Below are positions 1 to 7,526 of a DNA stretch of 64,000 bases, piece after piece (position 1 is the first letter of the stretch; each line of letters begins with the position of its first letter). The position numbers and the translations under genes were made by a program. The notes beneath the pieces are model-generated. The model was given only the letters and a program-made list of their open reading frames with translations. It made no database searches and was not told the DNA's origin. Source of the DNA: Pseudomonas parafulva NBRC 16636 = DSM 17004 (GTDB lineage: Bacteria > Pseudomonadota > Gammaproteobacteria > Pseudomonadales > Pseudomonadaceae); NCBI RefSeq assembly GCF_000730645.1, contig NZ_BBIU01000011.1, positions 124,001 to 188,000 of the forward strand, written 5' to 3'.

Positions 1-633
1 GGGTCTAGATGCCAGGCCACCGGTAGCCTCTCTCAGCATCGCCTCAGCATTGGCGCGTTTGCCGAACACCCACAGCTCGTCGATGAACACACCGATGGCT
101 TTCTTGCCGGATACGGTCTCGCTGTCTGCCGCTACTACCTTGAGCGTGGCGTTAGTCTGACGGTGCGTCACGGTGCGCAGGTGATCCTGCACCTTGAGCA
201 AGGCCTTGAGCTCTTCGTCAGCACCCACCATGTCCCGGATCGGGAGGTAGGAGTTATCCGCGATCTCCTTGGTCGGCGCCAAGATGATGAACTCACCCGA
301 CGCCCGCCAGTTGAGAATCAGTGCGGTGAGCATGATGCCGGCGGCGATGGTCGACTTGCCGTTCTTTTTGCTGATCAGCAGCATGAACTCGCTGACCAGG
401 CGCCGGCCTGAGTCTGGGTCGTAGGCCCCGAAGATTGCGGCCACGAACTGGTTGACCCAGTCACGTACGGTCTCGCACATCAACGGACTGCCAGTGGCGT
501 CCACCATGCGCAACGCACCGAACACGTCCAAGGCCTCTTCAGCCTCAGACGGAAATAGCGGCTCGAATGGAATCAGACTCTGGCGGGCAACGATGCGCTG
601 CTCCCAGTCTGGGCAGGCAGTCGACCATTCCAT
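1..633 (-). CDS. Phage terminase large subunit (N-terminal part, runs off window)
   Basis: This is the DNA-packaging motor ATPase/nuclease, and only the first 211 codons are present. The start overlaps the terS stop by one base (TAATG), typical of a terS–terL pair. Residues 88-95 read SKKNGKST, a Walker A loop, and residues 182-187 read VFIDEL, a Walker B box ending in the catalytic acidic pair. This matches the ATPase half of HK97-type large terminases. The nuclease domain lies beyond the window edge. It belongs to the leftward late operon, so the head and tail genes should follow to the left. Confidence 0.93.
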   Translation of the reverse strand, partial: MEWSTACPDWEQRIVARQSLIPFEPLFPSEAEEALDVFGALRMVDATGSPLMCETVRDWVNQFVAAIFGAYDPDSGRRLVSEFMLLISKKNGKSTIAAGIMLTALILNWRASGEFIILAPTKEIADNSYLPIRDMVGADEELKALLKVQDHLRTVTHRQTNATLKVVAADSETVSGKKAIGVFIDELWVFGKRANAEAMLREATGGLASRP

Positions 634-1178
634 TATTTCACCGACTGCAGCGGGCCGCGGCGAGTACCGAACTTGCCGGTAGCTGCCTTATCGGCGTTGG
701 CCTGGGCCTGGTCCTTCTTACCGCTCTCGCCTTTTCGTGGATGGACGAATGGCATGAGCGCCTTTGCCGCGTCAACGCGTAGCTTCGGCTCGCTACCCAT
801 GTCGTTCATCACCGACAGGAGAAAGTCCTTGGGATCGCGGTGCAGGAGTGCCTGGGCCAGGTCGAAGCCGGCGGGTTCCGGCTCGGAGTTATCCTCCGGT
901 ACCGATGGCGATTCATGACCAGGCTCTGGCTCTTTGACGGCCTTGGCGGCGGGCCTGGCTTTAACATCCGGTTTAACATCGCCTTTAACATCTGGGGGCA
1001 TCAGCCCCAGGGCGCGTAGCTTCATCAGCTCAGCCGCTACATCCTTGTCTTTGACCAGCCGAGAGCCCGCCGCAGACGCTGTCTTCTCGGAATAACCGGC
1101 CGCCACGGCAGCGTCTCGATTGGACGCACCTTCCCTCAGCGCAGCGATGAAAGCGCGCTTGCGGGATGTTAAAGCCAT
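633..1178 (-). CDS. Phage terminase small subunit
   Basis: The 181-residue protein should recognise the packaging site and load the large terminase. The N-terminal 50 residues form a helix-turn-helix of the Terminase_2 type (RKRAFIAAL, then [20 protein letters not shown]). A charged, Pro/Glu-rich linker follows and then a helical C-terminal oligomerisation region. Its position directly before terL with a one-base overlap supports the call. The roughly 155 bases upstream, before the HNH gene, show no gene. Confidence 0.88.
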   Translation of the reverse strand: MALTSRKRAFIAALREGASNRDAAVAAGYSEKTASAAGSRLVKDKDVAAELMKLRALGLMPPDVKGDVKPDVKARPAAKAVKEPEPGHESPSVPEDNSEPEPAGFDLAQALLHRDPKDFLLSVMNDMGSEPKLRVDAAKALMPFVHPRKGESGKKDQAQANADKAATGKFGTRRGPLQSVK

Positions 1179-1333
1179 TTAACAAAAATCCTGTGGGGGA
1201 AAAAAATCTGTACGTGTGGTCGGGAGCGGTCTAGCTAGATGAGAATCCCTAGCTTTTGACCCCCCTACCCCATTGAGGCACGTCACTGGCGTGCCTCGGA
1301 CAAGAGCCCGCACCTATTTAGTGCACCGCGCGG

Positions 1334-1672
1334 TCAACCCACTACGCCTGCGGCCTCTTCGGCCTGCTTGACCGTGTCGTGGCAGGGCTTGCAGAGCGGT
1401 TGCCAGTTGTCCTGGTTCCAGAACAGATCTCGGTCACCGCGGTGCGGCACGACGTGGTCGACAATAGTGGCGGCAGTCGTTCGCCCGATCTTCGCGCAGT
1501 AGGCGCAGAGCGGGTGTTCTTCGAGATATCGTTCCCTCGCCTTCTGCCACTTGTAGTTGTACCCGCGCTGCGAGCTGGTCATTCCACTACGCCAACTGCT
1601 GGGGTCTACCAGCTTGATCCTAGTGTTTGCGGCTTCCTGTAGGCGGGGGCTGATCGTCTTGAGCCTGGCCAT
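1334..1672 (-). CDS. Phage HNH endonuclease
   Basis: The 112-residue protein has a complete HNH fold signature: zinc cysteines C56 and C59, the DHVVPH core at 72-77 with the general-base histidine, an Asn-containing loop near 86-89, and the CKPCH box at 94-98. HNH proteins next to terminase genes of HK97-type phages stimulate the packaging nuclease at cos. The location immediately upstream of terS fits that role. It starts inside the stop of the small gene before it (TAATG). Confidence 0.9.
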   Translation of the reverse strand: MARLKTISPRLQEAANTRIKLVDPSSWRSGMTSSQRGYNYKWQKARERYLEEHPLCAYCAKIGRTTAATIVDHVVPHRGDRDLFWNQDNWQPLCKPCHDTVKQAEEAAGVVG

Positions 1673-1830
1673 TAACGCACCTCGACCACGATGCCGCGCT
1701 CTATCCAGCGCGTGACGCGACCAAGGTGAGGATCACGCCCGGTGAGGTGACACGCGAGCAGCACGCCAGCCAAGTAATACTTCAACCACCAGCGGTGGCG
1801 GAAAGCGATCGTTGCGTAAGCCTTGGCCAT
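1672..1830 (-). CDS. Small phage protein, possibly membrane-associated
   Basis: This 52-codon frame starts with ATG and its stop overlaps the HNH start by one base. The protein has one hydrophobic stretch (WWLKYYLAGVLLACHL) followed by a basic tail with RVTRWIERG. I do not recognise the family. The tight coupling to its neighbours is the main support for it being a real gene of the late operon. Confidence 0.6.
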   Translation of the reverse strand: MAKAYATIAFRHRWWLKYYLAGVLLACHLTGRDPHLGRVTRWIERGIVVEVR

Positions 1831-1842
1831 GGCCGGTGTTCC

Positions 1843-2073
1843 TTATCTCTTGTACCAGGTCAGTTGGTAGCACCGTGCACCAGCCGGTATCTCAGCTATG
1901 GGCCAGCGCAGGCAGTCCATGTGCTTTCGCTCTGGCCGGGTTCGGCTCACCCTCAGCGTCTGCACCAGGTAGGCGGAACCAGCAGCAGTGGTTATGTAGT
2001 CACCAACCGCGATGCCGTCGGCGCCGTCCACGTAAAGCTTGCAGGGTGTACACGGCGCTCGTGACCTAGCCAC
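1843..2073 (-). CDS. Conserved small phage protein
   Basis: This 76-residue protein has a GTG start and lies between two tightly packed small genes. It has a CxxC near the N-terminus (CTPCKLYVDG) and a C-terminal block CLRWPIAEIPAGARCY. I recall similar short proteins between lysis-type genes and terminase genes in Pseudomonas prophages, but I cannot name a function. Confidence 0.6.
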   Translation of the reverse strand: MARSRAPCTPCKLYVDGADGIAVGDYITTAAGSAYLVQTLRVSRTRPERKHMDCLRWPIAEIPAGARCYQLTWYKR

Positions 2074-2076
2074 CTC

Positions 2077-2274
2077 TCACCCCTCTCGGCGCATACCAAT
2101 TTGGCTGGCGATATCGGTGGCGCGCTCGCGAACCTCAAGCGTTTGGCCATCGAACGTATGGACGATGGCGCAGATGCCGTGCCACTGAGAGCTGGCGCTG
2201 GCCTCGCTTACACGAGCGATAGCAGCAGGCGCCAGGTAGTGATTGTTGCCGTTGGTGCTGGTCAGCTTGATCAC
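2077..2274 (-). CDS. Small phage protein of unknown function
   Basis: This 65-residue protein begins at a GTG inside the GTGA overlap with the preceding spanin-like gene, so it is probably translationally coupled to it. The composition is soluble and mixed alpha/beta (HTFDGQTLEVRERATD). No motif identifies a function. Confidence 0.6.
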   Translation of the reverse strand: MIKLTSTNGNNHYLAPAAIARVSEASASSQWHGICAIVHTFDGQTLEVRERATDIASQIGMRREG

Positions 2275-2600
2275 GGTCGTTCCTCGCTCTGTACTCGGTT
2301 GAGGGCTTCGTCAGCCTTGTCGGCGGCCTGCGTGGCGGTGGTTGCTGCCTTCGATGCCTTTGCGGCAGCGCTACCGGTCTGCCTGGCCAGCTCATCCAGG
2401 CGCTGGTCTCGCTGCAGACTGGCTTCGTCATAGGCGGCGCGGATCTCGGCGACCTGCTCCAGGTAGCTGCGGGCAAGGGCCCATTGAGCGAGCTGGTAGC
2501 CGCCGAACCCGCCACCCACCACGAGCAACAGGGCGATTACCCAAACCTCGATTCGCCGCCACCAGCGGCGGGCAATGAATTCAAGTGCGCATCTGTCCAT
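2271..2600 (-). CDS. Rz/spanin-like membrane-anchored coiled-coil protein
   Basis: One N-terminal transmembrane helix (about residues 20-42, WVIALLLVVGGGFGGYQLAQ) is followed by a long charged, Ala-rich coiled coil. This is the architecture of i-spanins, which span the periplasm in the last lysis step. The ATG is chosen because it overlaps the preceding stop (TGATG). A GTG one codon earlier is possible. I saw no separate o-spanin lipoprotein frame, so the assignment rests on topology and position. Confidence 0.6.
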   Translation of the reverse strand: MDRCALEFIARRWWRRIEVWVIALLLVVGGGFGGYQLAQWALARSYLEQVAEIRAAYDEASLQRDQRLDELARQTGSAAAKASKAATTATQAADKADEALNRVQSEERP

Positions 2601-2971
2601 CACGACATACCTCCGAGCTTGGTGCGCAAGCGGGCGATCTCTTCGCTTTGCAGCGACACACGCTCAGTGAGCTGGCCAACCTGGCTGGTCAGAGCCTCGA
2701 TCTTCCCTTCCATGCGTCCAACTGTGGCCGCAAGGTCGTTGCGCTCCTTGGCGAACTGGTCGGCCCGGGCCTCGGCAAGCTTGCGGGCCTCGCGTTCCGA
2801 GTCGAGCAGTTCGTTCAGGCGACGCACCGTGCCGATGTCGGCGTTATCCATCGCGCGATCTGCCGCGTCTTTCGATAGGAACTTGCGCAGCCAAAGGAAG
2901 CCGCCCAGCAGGACGGTGCCCGTGCCGCCCAGCCAGGTGGCTGTGCCTGGGCCGAGATCGGTCGGGTCCAT
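2600..2971 (-). CDS. Membrane protein with coiled coil; lysis-module candidate
   Basis: This is the first gene after the late promoter and its terminator. The start is placed at the Met beginning MDPTDLGPGT because a terminator lies just upstream, which rules out the longer frame. It has one hydrophobic segment (TWLGGTGTVLLGGFLWL) and then about 80 residues of heptad-rich coiled coil with many Arg/Glu pairs. A holin or lysis accessory protein is possible from position, but no holin family is recognised. Confidence 0.55.
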   Translation of the reverse strand: MDPTDLGPGTATWLGGTGTVLLGGFLWLRKFLSKDAADRAMDNADIGTVRRLNELLDSEREARKLAEARADQFAKERNDLAATVGRMEGKIEALTSQVGQLTERVSLQSEEIARLRTKLGGMS

Positions 2972-2987
2972 CCATTTCTCCAGAAAC

Positions 2988-3013
2988 AAAAAAGCCCCGG
3001 CATATGCCGAGGC
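2988..3013 (-). terminator. Rho-independent terminator tR'-like, target of Q
   Basis: Read on the minus strand, a 20-base near-palindrome (3013 to 2994, one G·T pair) is followed by six T (2993–2988). It lies about 55 bases beyond the predicted start of the late promoter and before all late genes. This is the position of tR' in lambda. Confidence 0.85.
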
Positions 3014-3074
3014 TTCAAGGTGGTTGCTGATGATGGTGAGTTTGCTCTCGCGCACCTACCGCAAAGTAACACGA

Positions 3075-3103
3075 AATATAGGGATGAGGACCGGGGATGT
3101 CAA
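3075..3103 (-). promoter_or_regulatory. Late promoter pR'-like
   Basis: On the minus strand there is a perfect -35 TTGACA (3103–3098), a spacer of exactly 17 bases, and TATATT (3080–3075). The -35 overlaps the stop codon of the Q-like gene. Only a short leader separates it from the terminator at 2988–3013, as in the lambda pR'–tR' late control region. Confidence 0.85.
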
Positions 3104-3441
3104 GCGGCAAGACGGCGGGTTTCCAATGCCCCATCGACCCATGCAACACCAGCCTTCCATAACTGCCGGGTCTTCTCCTCTTTGAACCCGAGTTTCTTGC
3201 CCGCGTCCTTCAAAGATAAATCACGGGCCATGTAGTACTTCATGAGCACCGCGCCGCATTCTGGGTAGCGCTGGCACAGACGACCTAGCAGGCGATCAAT
3301 TACCAAAGCCTCCTCATCAGTGATTGCAGCATCCAGGGTGGCGTTCTCCCGCGATGCACATGAGGCCACGCCTGACCCCAGGATCGCCCAACGCCCCCAG
3401 TTCTCAAGCAGTTCTTCAGCACTTCTATCCAAATGGCTCAT
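3100..3441 (-). CDS. Antitermination protein Q-like
   Basis: The 113-residue protein resembles the short PhageAntitermQ family. The N-terminal half has RLLGRLCQRYPECGAVLMKYY, and the C-terminal half has a sigma-region-4-like helix-turn-helix (LSLKDAGKKLGFKEEKTRQL). Its role would be to let RNA polymerase starting at the late promoter pass the terminator. The strongest support is location: it is the last gene of the leftward early operon, and a consensus promoter and terminator follow at once. An alternative is a general sigma-like HTH protein. Confidence 0.75.
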   Translation of the reverse strand: MSHLDRSAEELLENWGRWAILGSGVASCASRENATLDAAITDEEALVIDRLLGRLCQRYPECGAVLMKYYMARDLSLKDAGKKLGFKEEKTRQLWKAGVAWVDGALETRRLAA

Positions 3442-3450
3442 AGCTTCCCC

Positions 3451-3777
3451 TCAATCCCCGGTGTAGTTGGTGCCGCCGGCGCCGAGCCGGTTGCCATCCT
3501 GATAGTTCCGCTCTGCGCCCCACGCCTTGCTGAGCGCTTGGCTGTTCGCAATAAGGCGCTGCTGGTAAATGTTCAGCAGCAAACCCAACTGAGTGACCAA
3601 TACCTCCGGCGGCAATGCTTCGCCCGTGTCAGCCGATACCCAGCCGGAAGCATGGCAGGCGGTGCAAGGAAGCTCGTGGAACACCCCCATGACGACCGCC
3701 TTGCCCATGCAAACTTGGCAGTGCTTTAGATCGATCGGCTTCGCCTTGAGGGACGGACCGTGGCTCTTCCCTGTCAT
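3451..3777 (-). CDS. Phage zinc-ribbon protein, unknown function
   Basis: This 108-residue protein has two cysteine pairs near the N-terminus (HCQVC and PCTACH), suggesting one zinc-binding module. The rest is helical (VLVTQLGLLLNIYQQRLIANSQAL). It overlaps the end of the recombinase gene by four bases and precedes Q. The DnaJ-like CxxC spacing could bind zinc for protein or nucleic-acid contact, but the function is unknown. Confidence 0.65.
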   Translation of the reverse strand: MTGKSHGPSLKAKPIDLKHCQVCMGKAVVMGVFHELPCTACHASGWVSADTGEALPPEVLVTQLGLLLNIYQQRLIANSQALSKAWGAERNYQDGNRLGAGGTNYTGD

Positions 3778-5063
3778 TTCGAATCCTCGCTTATGGTGGA
3801 TACCGGAAGTGCCCCGAAGCCCGCGCGTTCTGCGGCCCGCGAGAGAATCCCTGAATCCGTCGATCTATCGCCGGTCAAGCCGTGAACCGACTCGAAACCC
3901 TTCTGATCAAGGTGTGCGTGCCACTTCTCCAGCGCCTCACGCTTGCGGGCCATAATGTCGGACTGGATGTACACCTTCACGTTGTGGCCCATGGCGTGAT
4001 TGATCAGCAGCTCACCCACCAGGTGGTCAACGCCCAGGTCAGCCCAGCCTGTGCGGGCCAGCTTGCGCAGGTCATGGCTTGTCCACTCACCCTGCCCCAT
4101 CACCGTGAAGACCGCCGATGCCTTGGCTTCGCTCATGGGCTTGCCCTGGCGACCCGGGAAGACGAACTCCCCGTCATAGCCCTGATTACGCTGGATCTCG
4201 CGGTAGGCCATCAGCAGGAATCGCACCTGGTCGGTCAGGGGCAAGCGGTGCTGCACGCCCGTCTTGGTGTGCTCGGCCGGGATGTACCACTCACGCTCGG
4301 CCAGGCTGATGTGGCTCCAGCGGGCCAGGCGGGTTTCGCCCAGCCGGGTGCCGTGGCAGAGCATCATCAGGGCCAGCACGCCGTGCTGTGGCTGGTTCGC
4401 CAGGGTGCTCTTCATGCGGCACATCAGGTCCCCAAGGTGTACACCACGCAGGCGCGATGGCTTGACCGTGACCTTGGCCTTCGTGAAGTCCCCGAAGCGG
4501 ATACCAGCCATGGGGTTGGAGCTGATGTGGCCCAGCTTGAATGCTTGCCGGAAGGCCAGGGCCAGCAGCTGGAAGACCAACCGCACGTAGTCGATGGACA
4601 GAGTTTCCTGCAGCGGCCACATCAGCTCCCGGTCGAGCAGCGCCTTATCGATCTGGGCCAGCGGTACCTGCCCGAGGCGCGGCACCAGATGCTGCTTGAT
4701 CGCCGATGCAGCGGTGCTCTTGCGCTTGCCAGACAGGTTGCGGTCCCGGACCATGCGCTCAGCAAACCAGGTCAGCAATTCACCGGTGAGTACCCAGCTC
4801 GACAGGCTAGACCTCTCGCCGGCTTCCAGGCGTAGGCGGATATCCGGCAGCGCAGCGGCCACCTTGGCGGCGCTCAGCTCTGGGAATGAGCCGATCCGGT
4901 GCCATTTGCCCTTGATGACCAGGTACCAGGACCCTCGATCACGGGACCGGTGAAAACGGAAATACAGGCCTTTGCTGGCCAGGCTGCGCAGGTCTTTCAC
5001 CGACCCGGCGGCCTGCCGGCGGATCTCGGAATCGCTGATTTTCACAGCAACGGTGTTGGTCAT
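3774..5063 (-). CDS. Tyrosine recombinase (second phage integrase-like protein)
   Basis: This 429-residue protein has the full tyrosine-recombinase catalytic set: Arg in HGTRLGETRLARW, Lys in TKTGVQHRLP, HxxR as HDLRKLAR, a late His in INHAMGH, and the nucleophile Tyr in KVYIQSD. The N-terminal about 100 residues look like an arm-type DNA-binding domain (LYFRFHRSRDRGSWYLVIKG). The start is placed at MTNTVAV because it overlaps the preceding stop (ATGA). It is unusual in being embedded in the replication-to-Q operon while a separate integrase lies at the prophage end. Confidence 0.88.
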   Translation of the reverse strand: MTNTVAVKISDSEIRRQAAGSVKDLRSLASKGLYFRFHRSRDRGSWYLVIKGKWHRIGSFPELSAAKVAAALPDIRLRLEAGERSSLSSWVLTGELLTWFAERMVRDRNLSGKRKSTAASAIKQHLVPRLGQVPLAQIDKALLDRELMWPLQETLSIDYVRLVFQLLALAFRQAFKLGHISSNPMAGIRFGDFTKAKVTVKPSRLRGVHLGDLMCRMKSTLANQPQHGVLALMMLCHGTRLGETRLARWSHISLAEREWYIPAEHTKTGVQHRLPLTDQVRFLLMAYREIQRNQGYDGEFVFPGRQGKPMSEAKASAVFTVMGQGEWTSHDLRKLARTGWADLGVDHLVGELLINHAMGHNVKVYIQSDIMARKREALEKWHAHLDQKGFESVHGLTGDRSTDSGILSRAAERAGFGALPVSTISEDSK

Positions 5064-5488
5064 TGCACTACCTCGGTTTTGGGCAGGGCCATGTAGGCTC
5101 TCAAGCACTCCATGGCGTCGAAATGGCCGTAGCAAACGACCGCCAGGTAACCCTCGCGAGCCAGCCGCTCGATGCAGGCGTACTGCTCAGGCGAGACAGG
5201 TGCCGGCTCAACGGTGGCCTTGAATTCGATGAACAGGCCGAAATAGCCCCCGCGGGCCAGCGTCAGTTGCAGGTCAGGAATGCCAGCTTTGGTGCCCTGG
5301 GCCTTGAGGCGTTTGGCTTCGGCCCAGCTGCGATGCCCGCCATTCGGGGTGTGATGGAGATTCGCGTACACCTCTGGATAGCGCAGCTTGATCTCAGTCA
5401 TCAGGGTGGCCTGCTCGGCACCTTCGCGGTCTACGCGTTTAGCCCTGGGCTTCTTGGGCTTGAACGCAGACATGGTTGCCGTCTTCAT
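5060..5488 (-). CDS. VRR-NUC domain nuclease
   Basis: The 142-residue protein matches the VRR-NUC fold of the PD-(D/E)xK nucleases. It has the N-terminal Glu in EGAEQATL, a central GIPDLQL, and FIEFKATVEPAPVSPEQ carrying the E-x-K pair and the SPEQ motif. Phage members act as structure-specific nucleases, possibly on Holliday or branched DNA. The start is chosen at the ATG overlapping the upstream stop (ATGA). It also overlaps the recombinase gene by four bases, so the group is cotranslated. Confidence 0.88.
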   Translation of the reverse strand: MKTATMSAFKPKKPRAKRVDREGAEQATLMTEIKLRYPEVYANLHHTPNGGHRSWAEAKRLKAQGTKAGIPDLQLTLARGGYFGLFIEFKATVEPAPVSPEQYACIERLAREGYLAVVCYGHFDAMECLRAYMALPKTEVVQ

Positions 5489-5781
5489 GCGATCAGCACG
5501 CCTTCGTTGAGCAACAGCGCCTGGGTGCGCATGACGCCCTCGGCGTGATACTGGCGAGCTGTCTGACGATCCACGGCCTTGCTGCGCCCGTCGCAAGCGT
5601 CATGGCAAGCACTGCAGCACCAGGCGCCCTGCAAGTCGTGCGGCTTTTTGCCAACGCCGCAGGTGCCGGCCAGGCGGTAGTGCGCCAAAACGGTAGTCTC
5701 GGGGTTGCCGTTGCACACGCCTGGGATGCGCACCTGGCATTCGCGTCCGCGCGCAGCTTTCGTCAGTTTCGATTGCCTCAC
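5485..5781 (-). CDS. DUF1364 family phage protein
   Basis: This 98-residue protein matches DUF1364, found near Q in lambdoid phages. It has the conserved opening KLTKAARGRECQVRIPG, a central LAHYR, and Cys/His pairs (CCSACHDACDG) that suggest zinc binding and an HNH-like fold. The GTG start is preferred because it forms a GTGA overlap with the upstream small gene. A longer frame with an earlier GTG exists. Family members are suspected nucleases, but the activity is not shown here. Confidence 0.8.
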   Translation of the reverse strand: MRQSKLTKAARGRECQVRIPGVCNGNPETTVLAHYRLAGTCGVGKKPHDLQGAWCCSACHDACDGRSKAVDRQTARQYHAEGVMRTQALLLNEGVLIA

Positions 5782-5909
5782 GCTAAAACCTCGCACATAG
5801 GCCAGATCAGTTGCGCCTCACGCAGCGCACCGGCTTGATCCAGGCTCTGCTCCATCAGCACCATCTGGAAGGCCTTGGAGCCTACGATTACGGTCCATAC
5901 GCGCTTCAT
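5778..5909 (-). CDS. Small phage protein (43 aa)
   Basis: This short frame with an ATG start fits exactly between two genes, with four-base overlaps at both ends. The sequence begins MKRVWTVIVGSKAFQMVLME. Strict coupling on both sides is the evidence for a real gene. The function is unknown. Confidence 0.55.
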   Translation of the reverse strand: MKRVWTVIVGSKAFQMVLMEQSLDQAGALREAQLIWPMCEVLA

Positions 5910-6217
5910 GGGGTCACCTTCAGGCCTGCGGCCTTGATGAACTGGGCGCAGGCGTGGCGCATGCCAATGGCCGAGTGATAGGCGTCCATGTGGCTATCGT
6001 CGATAGCGTCTTCCGGATCTTCGGGAGCCTCTGGCGCTGGCGGCAGCTCCACCACCAAGGCTTCGCGACTTGTCTGCCAGCCCTTCTGGAACGACTCCCA
6101 GTCGGCCTGGGCCATCGGGTCGAGGTAGTTGTTCCCCTTAGGCGGCTGGCGGCGGTGATCGCGAGAGTTGGTGCGCTCGAAGGCTTCACGCATTTCGCGC
6201 ATCTTGTTGGTGTCCAT
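5906..6217 (-). CDS. Phage hypothetical protein
   Basis: This 103-residue soluble, acidic protein starts at an ATG overlapping the previous stop (TGATG). It contains LDPMAQADWESFQKGWQTSR, a pattern often seen in small early phage proteins, then a Pro/Glu-rich linker and a helical end (HSAIGMRHACAQFIKAAG). I cannot assign a role. Confidence 0.6.
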   Translation of the reverse strand: MDTNKMREMREAFERTNSRDHRRQPPKGNNYLDPMAQADWESFQKGWQTSREALVVELPPAPEAPEDPEDAIDDSHMDAYHSAIGMRHACAQFIKAAGLKVTP

Positions 6218-6726
6218 CACGACTCCTCGCCTTGCAGGCTCTGCAGCAGCGTCTTGAGCTGGCGGTATTTCTCCATCGACTTGGCGCTGGATTCGCGCTC
6301 CTGCTCCACGGCCAACGCAACATCCTCGACCCGGCCGGCCAGGCGCTTCAGGTTGCTGGCCATGGTGGCGATTTCACCGGCCAGCTCGCTCAGCATTTCC
6401 AGCGGGGTGCCCTGGGCTTTCTGGTCGGCAACTACTTCGGGTTTCGGCTGCTGCTTGGCCATGACTGGCTCCTGAGTCTTCTGCTTGGCGTCTACAGGGG
6501 TGCGTTGGAAGTGGTCGCGACCCGATCTCTTGATGAGCCCGGAATCAACCAGGCTGACCAAGCAGCCCGAAACGATCCGGTTGTCCGGGGTGCTGCCGGT
6601 CAAGTTCCGCATGGCTGTCATGACCTGGACCGAAGTCCACGGCTCGTTCATGGGCACGCACTCGTAAACCTTCCTGGCCACGCCGGTTTGGCCCTGCATG
6701 AGGATTTCTTTCTTGGCTGGAGTCAC
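6217..6726 (-). CDS. Phage protein with N-terminal winged-helix-like region and C-terminal coiled coil
   Basis: This 169-residue protein starts at a GTG coupled to the upstream stop (GTGA). The first about 60 residues resemble a winged helix (EPWTSVQVMTAMRNLTG, then GCLVSLVDSGLIKRSGRD). The C-terminal half is heptad-rich (LAGRVEDVALAVEQERESSA). A DNA-binding accessory of replication or transcription is plausible, but the family is not recognised. Confidence 0.6.
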   Translation of the reverse strand: MTPAKKEILMQGQTGVARKVYECVPMNEPWTSVQVMTAMRNLTGSTPDNRIVSGCLVSLVDSGLIKRSGRDHFQRTPVDAKQKTQEPVMAKQQPKPEVVADQKAQGTPLEMLSELAGEIATMASNLKRLAGRVEDVALAVEQERESSAKSMEKYRQLKTLLQSLQGEES

Positions 6727-7526
6727 ACGCCCTCCCCGGCCGGCTGCCCGGCGCGCTTGATGTTCACCTGAGCGATGGCGGCACGCGTCTGCCGCTTACG
6801 CAGATAGGTTTCAACTCGGCGGCGCTGCGCATCCTTGACGCGCTGGCGGTCTTTCTTCGCCTGGGCGGCCTCGATGATGCAGCGGACCTCAGCGAGCTTC
6901 TGCCGCACTTCGGGGCTGGCCTTCGCCCGAACCTGCCCAGTGATCAGCCCGGCAATGGCTAATCCGTCCTCGCTAGGTGGCGCGATCTGCAGGTGAGCCA
7001 GATGCTTCGCGCCAGCCTCTTGGCTGATCAGTTTCGAGCGCACAGCGGATTCGATCGCGATAACGCGGCGTGCAGAGTCATAACCCAGAGAGACCTCCCA
7101 CTTTGCTGGAGCCGCCTCAACCCTTGCGGCGGCCACCAGGCGTTCGTAGGCACTCATGAAGGCCATGCGAGCGCCGACCTTGTCGCCAGCCTCCAAAACT
7201 GGGCCAGAAGCAGTCATGGCCTGGCGAATCTCGGCGGTCATCACCACGGTTTCGCTTTCGTCGCTTGCCGACAGGGCGATGGCCCAGGCCTCGTCCTTGC
7301 CAGGGTGGCCGTCAGCAGCCTGGGCGTGCTTGAGGATCGCGGCCACCGTCAGCCGGCCGCCGTCGCGGCGACAGTTGCGCAGCGCACCGCTCAGGACGGG
7401 CTCGCTGTAATCACGCAGGTCCTCGACCATCATGAGCGCAGCGCCCTGGGTGAGTTGCTGACCCATCACCTCCGCGGTGGCGAACAGGGATAGCAGCAGT
7501 TGGTCTTGCTGGTCTTCACTCAGCAT
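6723..7526 (-). CDS. Phage replication-region protein, unknown
   Basis: This 267-residue protein lies directly after the O-like gene and overlaps it by 11 bases, which is where lambda carries the helicase loader P. It is largely helical, with conserved-looking DGGRLTVAAILKHAQ and PGKDEAWAIALSASDESETVV and a basic C-terminal helix. No Walker motif is visible, so it is not an ATPase loader of the DnaC type. Calling it a helicase-loading accessory is inference from position only. Confidence 0.6.
   Translation of the reverse strand: MLSEDQQDQLLLSLFATAEVMGQQLTQGAALMMVEDLRDYSEPVLSGALRNCRRDGGRLTVAAILKHAQAADGHPGKDEAWAIALSASDESETVVMTAEIRQAMTASGPVLEAGDKVGARMAFMSAYERLVAAARVEAAPAKWEVSLGYDSARRVIAIESAVRSKLISQEAGAKHLAHLQIAPPSEDGLAIAGLITGQVRAKASPEVRQKLAEVRCIIEAAQAKKDRQRVKDAQRRRVETYLRKRQTRAAIAQVNIKRAGQPAGEGV

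Noticed and set aside
3882..4835. 317-codon plus-strand frame
   Set aside because: Antisense to the recombinase gene; Gln/His-rich composition typical of a complementary-strand frame in GC-rich DNA.
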